DNA from: Acidimicrobiaceae bacterium
GTDB taxonomy: Bacteria; Actinomycetota; Acidimicrobiia; Acidimicrobiales; Salinilacustritrichaceae
Length of the DNA: 9,571 bases
NCBI GenBank assembly: GCA_003476595.1
Contig: DMTU01000279.1
Coordinates: 8,274-17,844 of the forward strand
Direction: 5' to 3'
Part shown: positions 1-5,218 of the stretch, piece by piece
How the letters are laid out: each line of letters begins with the position of its first letter
Position numbering within the stretch: position 1 is the first letter of the stretch
The notes under the pieces: generated by a model
What the model was told of the DNA's origin: nothing
The model's input: the letters and a program-made list of their open reading frames with translations, nothing else
Database searches by the model: none
Translations under genes and position numbers: made by a program

Positions 1-243
1 GGCCCGCATCGTGCGCAGCTGCGCCGACGGGTCGGGCGCCACCGGCGCGACCGAGCCGTTGGCTGCGGTCGGCACGCTGACGCCGAGCGGGGTGACACCG
101 GCGTCGGGGGGGACGCCGTCCGCGGGGGCGAGCACCCGGGTCGGGTGCCCCTTCGACCGCAGGGCACGGGCCAGCGAGAGCACCTGGCCCTGGACGCCGC
201 CCGGGATGGTGACGCTGTAGGGACAGAGGATGCCGACCTTCAC
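1..243 (-). CDS. pimA: GDP-mannose-dependent phosphatidylinositol alpha-mannosyltransferase PimA (N-terminal part)
   Basis: Only the first 81 codons lie in the window; the rest continues past position 1. This is the N-terminal Rossmann domain of a GT-B fold, GT4-family glycosyltransferase. PimA transfers mannose from GDP-mannose to the inositol of phosphatidylinositol at the inner face of the membrane, the first step of phosphatidylinositol mannoside synthesis. Visible: KVGILCPYS followed by PGGVQ (residues 14-18), then VLAPADG near residue 38 and NGSVAP near 62. From knowledge of mycobacterial PimA, Tyr9, Gly16, Gln18 and an Asn near 63 contact substrates; Tyr9, Gly16, Gln18 and Asn62 are present here. 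The start is GTG at 243, inside the GTGA overlap with the stop of patA, so translation is probably coupled. Other GT4 enzymes are possible, but the neighbours pgsA and patA make PimA very likely. Confidence 0.88.
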   Translation of the reverse strand, partial: MKVGILCPYSVTIPGGVQGQVLSLARALRSKGHPTRVLAPADGVPPDAGVTPLGVSVPTAANGSVAPVAPDPSAQLRTMRA

Positions 244-1166
244 GCCGGATCTCCCGAGCCGGTCCGGCGTCCGGCCGCGGCGAGGGCCTCGTGGTCGCTC
301 GGCCAGTTCGGTGACATGAGGTGCCACTGGGTCGGGTCGATGCGGATCAGGGACTCCAGCTCGTGCGCGATGTCCTGGGTGATGCGGGCGACATCGTCGC
401 GCAGACCGCCCCGACGCTCGATGACCATGGGCGGGCGGACCACGGCGTGGTGCCCGCCGCGGGGCTGCTGGAACATGGCGCCGGGCACCAGGTCGGCGCC
501 GGTGCGCAGCGCGAGCGTCGCCGGGCCGGCCGGGAGCGTGGTGCGCTCACCGAAGAACTCGACCTCGGGACCGGTGCCGTCGATGTCACGGTCGCTGAGC
601 AGGCACACGAGGTCGTTGCGCTTCAGCGCCTTGATGACCTCGCGACCCGCATCGGGGCCGAGGGGCACGATGTGCATGCCGAGGCGCGTGCGGAACTCGG
701 TGAACCACTCGAACACCTCCGGGGGCTCCAGGCGCTCCACGACCGCGGTGATCGGGACACCGACGACCCGGGTGAACCAGAAGCCGGTCCACTCCCAGCC
801 GCCCAGGTGGGGCAGGACGAGGATCGTGCCCTTGCCCCGGTGCAGCGAGCGCTCGAGGTGCTCGTAGCCCTCGTAGGACATGCCGGCGTCGAGCTCGGCG
901 GGGGTGCGCGTGGGCAGCCGGAACGCCTCGAGCCAGTAGGCGGCGTAGGACTCGAAGGTGCGGTTCACCGCCCGGCGCAGGGCCAGGCCGGTGAGGCTCG
1001 GGTCGGCCCGCTGGAGGTTCCGGGCCACCAGCATGCGCCGCGTGGCGTCCGGCAGCGCGGCGCCGGTGCCGCCGAGGCGGGCCAGCGGGCCGAGCGCGGG
1101 CGGGGGGACCTTGCCGGCAACGGCGGAGGCCGCCTGGAACGCGGTGAGGAGGCGGGACCCGGGCAC
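240..1166 (-). CDS. patA: Phosphatidylinositol mannoside acyltransferase PatA-like (LpxL/HtrB superfamily)
   Basis: A 308-residue member of the lysophospholipid/LpxL acyltransferase superfamily. In mycobacteria PatA moves a palmitoyl group from acyl-CoA to the 6-OH of the mannose added by PimA, at the inner leaflet. Visible: VLPHLGGWEW (about 117-126) with His120 and Glu125 forming the HX4(D/E) motif of the superfamily; Glu201 or Glu203 may correspond to the distal glutamate of the mycobacterial PatA His-Glu dyad. Further marks are SDRDIDG (191-197), LPAGPATLALRTGA (211-224) and a C-terminal WHLMSPNW block (281-288) like the family's Trp-rich end. The start is GTG at 1166, 18 nt after the pgsA stop and in the same frame as pgsA, with no Shine-Dalgarno sequence, so it probably relies on readthrough coupling from pgsA. 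The stop overlaps the pimA start by 4 nt. Length is near the usual 300 or so. The specific substrate is inferred from gene order. Confidence 0.88.
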   Translation of the reverse strand: MPGSRLLTAFQAASAVAGKVPPPALGPLARLGGTGAALPDATRRMLVARNLQRADPSLTGLALRRAVNRTFESYAAYWLEAFRLPTRTPAELDAGMSYEGYEHLERSLHRGKGTILVLPHLGGWEWTGFWFTRVVGVPITAVVERLEPPEVFEWFTEFRTRLGMHIVPLGPDAGREVIKALKRNDLVCLLSDRDIDGTGPEVEFFGERTTLPAGPATLALRTGADLVPGAMFQQPRGGHHAVVRPPMVIERRGGLRDDVARITQDIAHELESLIRIDPTQWHLMSPNWPSDHEALAAAGRRTGSGDPA

Positions 1167-1184
1167 GAGCCGTGCGGCCCGCGG

Positions 1185-1871
1185 CTACGGGCGGGCGCGG
1201 CGCCGGCGGCGAGCGGCGCGCTGCTGGCGCTCGACCCGTCGCAGGGTGCGGCGGCGGCGGTCGCGGTCGATGGGCGTGGCCTGGGGCACGGTGGCCGACG
1301 CCTGCTTCCACACCTTCATGAAGCGCTGCCCGGCCGTGATCAGGGTGAGCACCAGCATGATCCAGAGCACGGGGATCAGCAGCGAGTCGAACAGCAGGGC
1401 GAAGCCGAGCAGGATCAGCCGCTCGGCTCGCTCCATGAGGCCGCCCCGGGCATCGAAGCCGAGGGCCTCGGCCTTGGCTCGCTCGTAGGAGATCAGGAGT
1501 GACGCGCCGAGCACGGCCATGGGGAGCAGCCCGATGCGGCCCGGCTCGGTGGTGTCGAGGTACCAGGCGACGCCGCCGAGCAGGACGGCATCGGCCACGC
1601 GGTCCATCGTCGAGTCGAAGAACGCCCCCCGAGGGGACGCGGTGCCCGACGCCTTGGCCACGGCGCCGTCGAGGACGTCGGGGATGGCGGTGAGGGCGAG
1701 CAGCAGCAGGCCGCCGCGCAGCGCCCCGTTGGCGATGGCCACGGCGGCGGCACCGGACATCAGCACGCCGAACGCGGTGAGGTGGTCGGCCTTGATGCCC
1801 GCACGACGCAGGTTGGCGCCGACCGGCTTCAAGCCCTTCTCGACGCTGGTGCGGAAGCGGCCATCGAACAC
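1185..1871 (-). CDS. pgsA: CDP-alcohol phosphatidyltransferase, phosphatidylinositol (phosphate) synthase
   Basis: An integral membrane enzyme that joins CDP-diacylglycerol with inositol-1-phosphate (or inositol), feeding PimA. The CDP-alcohol signature D(x2)DG(x2)A(R)(x8)G(x3)D(x3)D is complete at residues 65-90 counted from the GTG at 1871: Asp65, Asp68, Gly69, Gly82, Asp86 and Asp90. The usual Arg after the Ala is Lys73 here. Five or six hydrophobic segments follow the family pattern. The blocks YERAKAEALGF and MERAERLILL supply the basic residues that bind inositol phosphate in actinobacterial homologues. The last 26 residues hold 15 arginines. GTG at 1871 is preferred because a TACGCT -10 box ends 6 nt before it; TTG at 1877 (two residues longer) is the alternative but abuts that box. 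It heads the pgsA-patA-pimA unit and diverges from the gene at 1913. Phosphatidylglycerolphosphate synthase is less likely given the neighbours. Confidence 0.9.
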   Translation of the reverse strand: MFDGRFRTSVEKGLKPVGANLRRAGIKADHLTAFGVLMSGAAAVAIANGALRGGLLLLALTAIPDVLDGAVAKASGTASPRGAFFDSTMDRVADAVLLGGVAWYLDTTEPGRIGLLPMAVLGASLLISYERAKAEALGFDARGGLMERAERLILLGFALLFDSLLIPVLWIMLVLTLITAGQRFMKVWKQASATVPQATPIDRDRRRRTLRRVERQQRAARRRRRARP

Positions 1872-1877
1872 GCGCAA

Positions 1878-1883
1878 AGCGTA
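1878..1883 (-). promoter_or_regulatory. -10 box of a leaderless promoter for pgsA
   Basis: TACGCT on the minus strand fits TANNNT and ends 6 nt before the GTG at 1871, placing the probable transcript start at or next to the start codon. No Shine-Dalgarno sequence is present, and I see no convincing -35 element. It lies 16 bp from the opposite -10 box at 1900-1905. Confidence 0.55.
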
Positions 1884-1899
1884 CCAAGCACCCGGCCGG

Positions 1900-1905
1900 T
1901 ACCGT
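1900..1905 (+). promoter_or_regulatory. -10 box of a leaderless promoter for the DinB-like gene
   Basis: TACCGT fits TANNNT, with a 7-nt spacer to the ATG at 1913. There is no Shine-Dalgarno sequence in the 35-bp divergent gap. The same hexamer precedes the genes starting at 2974 and 3055. Confidence 0.6.
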
Positions 1906-1912
1906 CGGGACC

Positions 1913-2440
1913 ATGGCCTCCCTGCCGACCGACCACCTCAGCCCGAGCGATGCCGCCGTGGCCGTGCGCTCCTTCCCCCGCCGCTTCCGCGGGGTGCTCG
2001 CCCGGCCCGATGAGACCGGCGACACCGACGATGGCCAGCAGGCCGACCCCGACGAGCTGGCCCGCCGCGTCGGTCCCGACGGCCGTTCGGCCGCCGACCA
2101 CCTCCTCGCGGCCGACGGCGTGCTCGCCCTCCTCGACCGGGCCCTCGAGCAGGTCCGCAGCGACGACGACCCGGTCCTGCACCCCGCGGTGGCCGACCTC
2201 CGCGGCAGCTGGTGGGACGACGAGCACACCCCGTTGCCCGCGCTGCTGGATCAGCTCGAGCACACCGCCGAGCGCTGCGCCGACCGCATCGATGTCGTCG
2301 CCACCGACGACTGGGGTCGCCAGGTCCGCGTGGCCGACGCCGACGCCACGGTCGGGGTGCTCGACGTGGTGCGCGAGGCGGTCGACGTCGTGGCCGGCCA
2401 CCTCCGCAGCGCCGAGCGCACCATCACCGCGGTCCGCTGA
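1913..2440 (+). CDS. Putative DinB-fold protein (mycothiol-dependent transferase-like), function unknown
   Basis: A 175-residue soluble, acidic, mostly helical protein. The layout recalls the DinB/MDMPI-like four-helix bundle family: an early SFPRRFRGVLA helix (20-30), SAADHLLAADGVL (59-71) around a possible first metal His at 63, a long LLDQLEHTAERCADRI helix (111-126), then DDWGRQVRV (132-140) and a final helix VLDVVREAVDVVAGHLRSAER (149-169). In metal-binding members three histidines hold a divalent metal; here the last helix has EAVDVVAGHL with only His163, so a complete triad is not evident. Family members in actinobacteria often use mycothiol, and mshC lies in this window, but a link is only inference. 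The ATG at 1913 is supported by a TANNNT box 7 nt upstream. It diverges from pgsA and converges on the gene at 2462-2974. Family assignment rests on pattern resemblance only. Confidence 0.6.
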   Translation: MASLPTDHLSPSDAAVAVRSFPRRFRGVLARPDETGDTDDGQQADPDELARRVGPDGRSAADHLLAADGVLALLDRALEQVRSDDDPVLHPAVADLRGSWWDDEHTPLPALLDQLEHTAERCADRIDVVATDDWGRQVRVADADATVGVLDVVREAVDVVAGHLRSAERTITAVR

Positions 2441-2471
2441 TCAGGCCGCTCGACCCTGGACCTACGCGGTG
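2425..2471. terminator. Candidate bidirectional terminator stem between convergent genes
   Basis: Left arm 2425-2435 reads CACCGCG then GTCC; the right arm 2458-2471 reads GGAC, CTA, CGCGGTG. This gives a 7-bp and a 4-bp stem with a 3-nt bulge that is exactly the TAG stop of the minus-strand gene, and a 22-nt loop. It spans the ends of two convergent genes that are 21 bp apart. There is no T-run on either side, so a classic intrinsic terminator is not shown; GC-rich actinobacteria often terminate without one. Confidence 0.35.
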
Positions 2472-2974
2472 AGCTTGCCGTCGAGGTCCGACCAGTCCTC
2501 GGGGTTGCCCTCCACCAGCGTGTCCACGATCGCGCCGTCGACGCCGTCGACGAGCACGAAGCCCCGCTGCTCGGGCGGCTCCTCGGCCGAGTAGAGCAGG
2601 ATCCGCCACGTCGGGCGGCTCCGCAGCCCCCGCCAGCCCATCTGCGCCGACGCGTGGCCGACCGGGAAGCCGACCGCACGGGATGCCTCCACCAGCGCGT
2701 CGCGCTCGTCGACCTCGAGGTCGAACCCGGCGAGCAGGTGGTAGCCGCCGACCAGGGCGAGCACGATGCCGACGATGAGGATGCCGTCGTTGACGAGCAC
2801 GGCATCGTCGCCGGCGAGGGCCCACAGCGCGATGCAGGCCGCGGCGGTGAGCAGGTACAGATAGCCGGGGATGCGCCGGCGGTTGTTGTCCGGGAAGACG
2901 TAGGGACCGACGTAGCCGGCGGCATCGAGGTCCTCGGGCAGCTCGTCGACGTGCTCGTCATCGCGGTCGTTCAC
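2462..2974 (-). CDS. Two-TM membrane protein of unknown function
   Basis: I do not recognise this 170-residue protein. It has an acidic N-terminus (Asp/Glu-rich, residues 1-20), a YVGPYVFPDNNRRRIPGY stretch, two hydrophobic segments at about 35-54 and 61-84 joined by a short GDDAVLVND turn, and a C-terminal soluble half of about 85 residues. The basic NRRR before the first segment suggests both termini are cytoplasmic by the positive-inside rule. The soluble half includes VGFPVGHASAQMGWRGLRSRPTWRILLYSAEEPPEQRGFVLV in outline (102-142), which looks like a compact beta-rich domain. No catalytic motif is visible. The start is GTG at 2974, supported by a TACCGT box 7 nt upstream. It diverges from the ABC-F gene (80-bp gap) and converges on the DinB-like gene. 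Confidence 0.75.
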   Translation of the reverse strand: MNDRDDEHVDELPEDLDAAGYVGPYVFPDNNRRRIPGYLYLLTAAACIALWALAGDDAVLVNDGILIVGIVLALVGGYHLLAGFDLEVDERDALVEASRAVGFPVGHASAQMGWRGLRSRPTWRILLYSAEEPPEQRGFVLVDGVDGAIVDTLVEGNPEDWSDLDGKLTA

Positions 2975-2981
2975 CGGCGCG

Positions 2982-2987
2982 ACGGTA
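2982..2987 (-). promoter_or_regulatory. -10 box of a leaderless promoter for the two-TM gene
   Basis: TACCGT on the minus strand, 7 nt before the GTG at 2974, with no Shine-Dalgarno sequence. It sits in an 8-bp palindrome CGGTACCG (2984-2991) that also occurs at 1897-1904 around the DinB-like promoter. Confidence 0.55.
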
Positions 2988-3040
2988 CCGGTGCCTCTCG
3001 GGCGGGCGGAAACAGCGACGGGCGAGGTCGACCCCGGGGT

Positions 3041-3046
3041 TACCGT
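3041..3046 (+). promoter_or_regulatory. -10 box of a leaderless promoter for the ABC-F gene
   Basis: TACCGT is followed by an 8-nt spacer made almost only of C, then the GTG at 3055. There is no Shine-Dalgarno sequence. It shares its hexamer with the two other genes of the same block. Confidence 0.55.
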
Positions 3047-3054
3047 GCCCCCCC

Positions 3055-4698
3055 GTGGGTGCGATCGAGGTGAGCGATGCGGGCTACCGCCTGCCCGGGG
3101 GGCGGACGCTCTTCGACGACGTCTCGTTCCGGGTCGGCGACGGGCAGAAGGTCGCCATGGTCGGCGCCAACGGCGTCGGCAAGACCACCCTGCTCCGCCT
3201 GATCGCGACCACGGCCACCGGGGAGCCCCACGACGCCCACACCGGCACCATCCGCGTCGACGGGCGGGCCGCGGTCATGGACCAGCTGGTCGGGATGCGA
3301 GGCACCGGCGGCACCGTGCGGGACCTCTTCGTGTCCCTCGCCCCGCCGCACGTGCGGGCCGCCGCCGATCAGCTGACTGCAGCCGAGAAGGCCATGGCCG
3401 GGGCCGAACGCGGTGGGAAGCCGTCGTTCGTGGCCGAGGTCGGCATGCGCCTCGCCGAGGCCCACGGCCGCTGGGGCGACGTCGACGGCTACGACGCCGA
3501 GGTCCTCTGGGAGGTGTGCTGCACCGAAGCGGTCGGGCTGCCCCTCGACGTCGCCTGCCGTCGTCCCCTGTCCACGTTCTCCGGCGGGCAGCAGAAGCGC
3601 CTGGCCCTCGAGTACCTGCTGCGCGGCGACGCGGCGGTGCTGCTGCTCGACGAGCCCGACAACTTCCTCGACATCCCGGGCAAGCGCTGGCTCGACCGAC
3701 GGTTGGAGGAGAGCCGCAAGACCGTGCTGTTCATCAGCCACGACCGCGAGCTGCTCGCCGCCAGCGCCGACAAGATCGTCACCATCGAGGGCGACGGCGC
3801 CTGGACCCACGGCGGGTCCTTCGCCACCTACCACCAGGCCCGGGCCGACCGCCACGCCCGCCTCGCCGACGACCACAAGCGCTGGACCGAAGAGCGCAAG
3901 CGCCTCGTGGAGCTGGTGCGCATCATGAAGGAGCGGGCCAAGGTCTCCGACGCGAACGCGTCGCGGGCCCGGGCGTTGGAGACGCGCCTGCGCCACTTCG
4001 ACCAGGCCGGTCCGCCCCAGGAGCAGCCCAAGGAGCAGCGCATCACGATGCGGATCGCCGGCGGTCGCACCGGCAAGCGGGCCATCACCATCGAGGACCT
4101 CGAGCTCACCGACCTGACGTTCCCGTTCTCCGTCGAGATCTCCTACGGCGAGCGGGTCGGCGTGCTCGGCGCCAACGGCACCGGCAAGTCCCACCTGCTC
4201 CGCCTCCTCGGCGGCGACGGCACCGTCGCGCACGAGGGTCGCTGCGAGCTCGGCGCGCGCGTGGTGCCCGGCCACTTCTCCCAGACCCACGACCACCCCG
4301 AGCTGCAGGGCCGCACGCTCGTCGACGTGCTGCGCGCCCGCGACCTCGACCTCGGCGCGTCGATGAGCCGGCTCCGCCGCTACGAGCTCCAGGACGCGGC
4401 CGACCAGACCTTCGAGACGCTGTCCGGTGGCCAGCAGGCCCGGTTCCAGATCCTGCTGCTGGAGCTCGGCGGCGCCACGCTGCTGCTGCTCGACGAGCCC
4501 ACCGACAACCTCGACCTGGTCTCGGCAGAGGCGCTGGAGGACGCGCTCGAGGCCTTCGACGGCACGGTCGTCGCCGTCACCCACGACCGGTGGTTCCTGC
4601 GCGCGCTCGACCGCTTCCTGGTCTTCGGCGAGGACGGCGAGGTCGAGGTGCGCGACGAGCTCAGCCGGGCCAGGCCCGGCGCAGCTTCTCCCACGTGA
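3055..4698 (+). CDS. ABC-F family ATPase (ribosome-associated type, duplicated ABC domains)
   Basis: A 547-residue soluble protein with two ABC ATPase domains and no membrane segment, as in the ABC-F family, whose members bind the ribosomal E site to rescue or protect translation. Domain 1: Walker A GANGVGKT (37-44), signature FSGGQQ (175-180), Walker B VLLLDEP ending at 201, and SHDR with His229. Domain 2: Walker A GANGTGKS (372-379), signature LSGGQQ (456-461), LLLLDEPTDNLD (476-487) and THDR with His510. The linker between the domains (about 255-335) is rich in Arg and Lys, as expected for the P-site tRNA interaction arm. The usual DEPTN following Walker B is DEPDN in domain 1 and DEPTDN in domain 2. 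Whether it is a housekeeping factor or an antibiotic-resistance factor cannot be told from sequence alone. The GTG start is supported by the TACCGT box 8 nt upstream. Its last 38 nt overlap the end of the convergent HIT gene. Confidence 0.93.
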   Translation: MGAIEVSDAGYRLPGGRTLFDDVSFRVGDGQKVAMVGANGVGKTTLLRLIATTATGEPHDAHTGTIRVDGRAAVMDQLVGMRGTGGTVRDLFVSLAPPHVRAAADQLTAAEKAMAGAERGGKPSFVAEVGMRLAEAHGRWGDVDGYDAEVLWEVCCTEAVGLPLDVACRRPLSTFSGGQQKRLALEYLLRGDAAVLLLDEPDNFLDIPGKRWLDRRLEESRKTVLFISHDRELLAASADKIVTIEGDGAWTHGGSFATYHQARADRHARLADDHKRWTEERKRLVELVRIMKERAKVSDANASRARALETRLRHFDQAGPPQEQPKEQRITMRIAGGRTGKRAITIEDLELTDLTFPFSVEISYGERVGVLGANGTGKSHLLRLLGGDGTVAHEGRCELGARVVPGHFSQTHDHPELQGRTLVDVLRARDLDLGASMSRLRRYELQDAADQTFETLSGGQQARFQILLLELGGATLLLLDEPTDNLDLVSAEALEDALEAFDGTVVAVTHDRWFLRALDRFLVFGEDGEVEVRDELSRARPGAASPT

Positions 4699-5218
4699 CC
4701 GACAGCGGCTCGGGCAGGACCCGGGCTTCGGCGACGGTGGTCATGAAGTTGGAGTCGGCGTCCCAGCGGGGCAGGACGTGGCCGTGCACGTGGGTCGGCA
4801 CCCCGGCCCCGGCGGCCCGTCCCAGGTTGAAGCCCACGTTCACGCCCTCGGGCCGGTACGCCGCCTTGATGGCGTGCACCGCCTCGTTCACGAGCCGCCA
4901 CACGTCGGTGGACTCCTCCCCCGTCAGGTCCTCGAGCGCGCCGACCTCGCGGTAGGGCATGACGAGCAGGTGCCCGGTGCCGTAGGGGTAGGCGTTGAGG
5001 ATCGCGAAGGCGTGGTCGCCGCGGTGCACGAGGTACGCCGCCTCGTCGGTGAGATCGCCGGCGTCGATGGACCGGAGGATCCGGGTGAACACGGAACCCT
5101 GCTCGGCGGAGAGTCCCGCGTTGCCGTCGGCGGTGACCTCGTCCATGTACGCCGTGCGCCAGCCGGCCCAGAGCCGGTCCAGCGGCGAGCGGGCTCGCTC
5201 GTGCTCAGGCGTGGTCAC
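4661..5218 (-). CDS. HIT-family protein, probable Ap4A phosphorylase/hydrolase (Rv2613c-like)
   Basis: A 185-residue histidine-triad nucleotide-binding protein. The Rv2613c relative in M. tuberculosis is described as a diadenosine tetraphosphate phosphorylase; that activity is inferred here. Visible: LDRLWAGWRTAYM (13-25), AYPYGTGHLLVMPYREVGALEDL (76-98 in outline), GVNVGFNLGRAAGAGVP (125-141) and the triad H-V-H-G-H with His143, His145 and His147, followed by VLPRW. The zinc Cys pair common in other HIT proteins near SVFTRIL is replaced by Ser42 and Thr45. The start is GTG at 5218, within the last codons of thrS (14-nt overlap), so coupled translation is likely; the N-terminal region matches the homologue, which argues against the internal ATG. 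The 3' end overlaps the ABC-F gene. The gene normally lies between thrS and pgsA, as here apart from the three inserted genes. Confidence 0.9.
   Translation of the reverse strand: MTTPEHERARSPLDRLWAGWRTAYMDEVTADGNAGLSAEQGSVFTRILRSIDAGDLTDEAAYLVHRGDHAFAILNAYPYGTGHLLVMPYREVGALEDLTGEESTDVWRLVNEAVHAIKAAYRPEGVNVGFNLGRAAGAGVPTHVHGHVLPRWDADSNFMTTVAEARVLPEPLSVTWEKLRRAWPG
4664..4680. terminator. GC-rich 17-bp palindrome in a convergent gene overlap, candidate bidirectional terminator
   Basis: Positions 4664-4680 form a perfect palindrome centred on A4672 (GCCGGGCC, A, GGCCCGGC). In RNA it can fold as 6 to 7 bp closed by a small loop on either strand. It begins directly next to the HIT stop codon and lies 15 nt before the ABC-F stop. 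There is no T-run, so termination is a hypothesis. Confidence 0.4.

Noticed and set aside
321..1502. A 393-codon plus-strand frame opposite patA and pgsA
   Set aside because: It is antisense to recognised genes with low-complexity Gly/Ala/Glu composition and no domain.
586..2229. A 547-codon minus-strand frame across patA and pgsA
   Set aside because: It is a shifted frame of two recognised genes, very rich in Arg, Pro and Ala, and its start lies inside the opposite-strand DinB-like gene.
1872..4660. Mobile element carrying the three-gene block
   Set aside because: No transposase, integrase, terminal inverted repeats or direct repeats were seen at either edge, and base composition looks like the rest.
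2991..4955. Long plus-strand frame overlapping the ABC-F gene
   Set aside because: It is Arg/Pro-rich out-of-frame reading of the ABC-F gene; the 3055 frame carries all ABC motifs.
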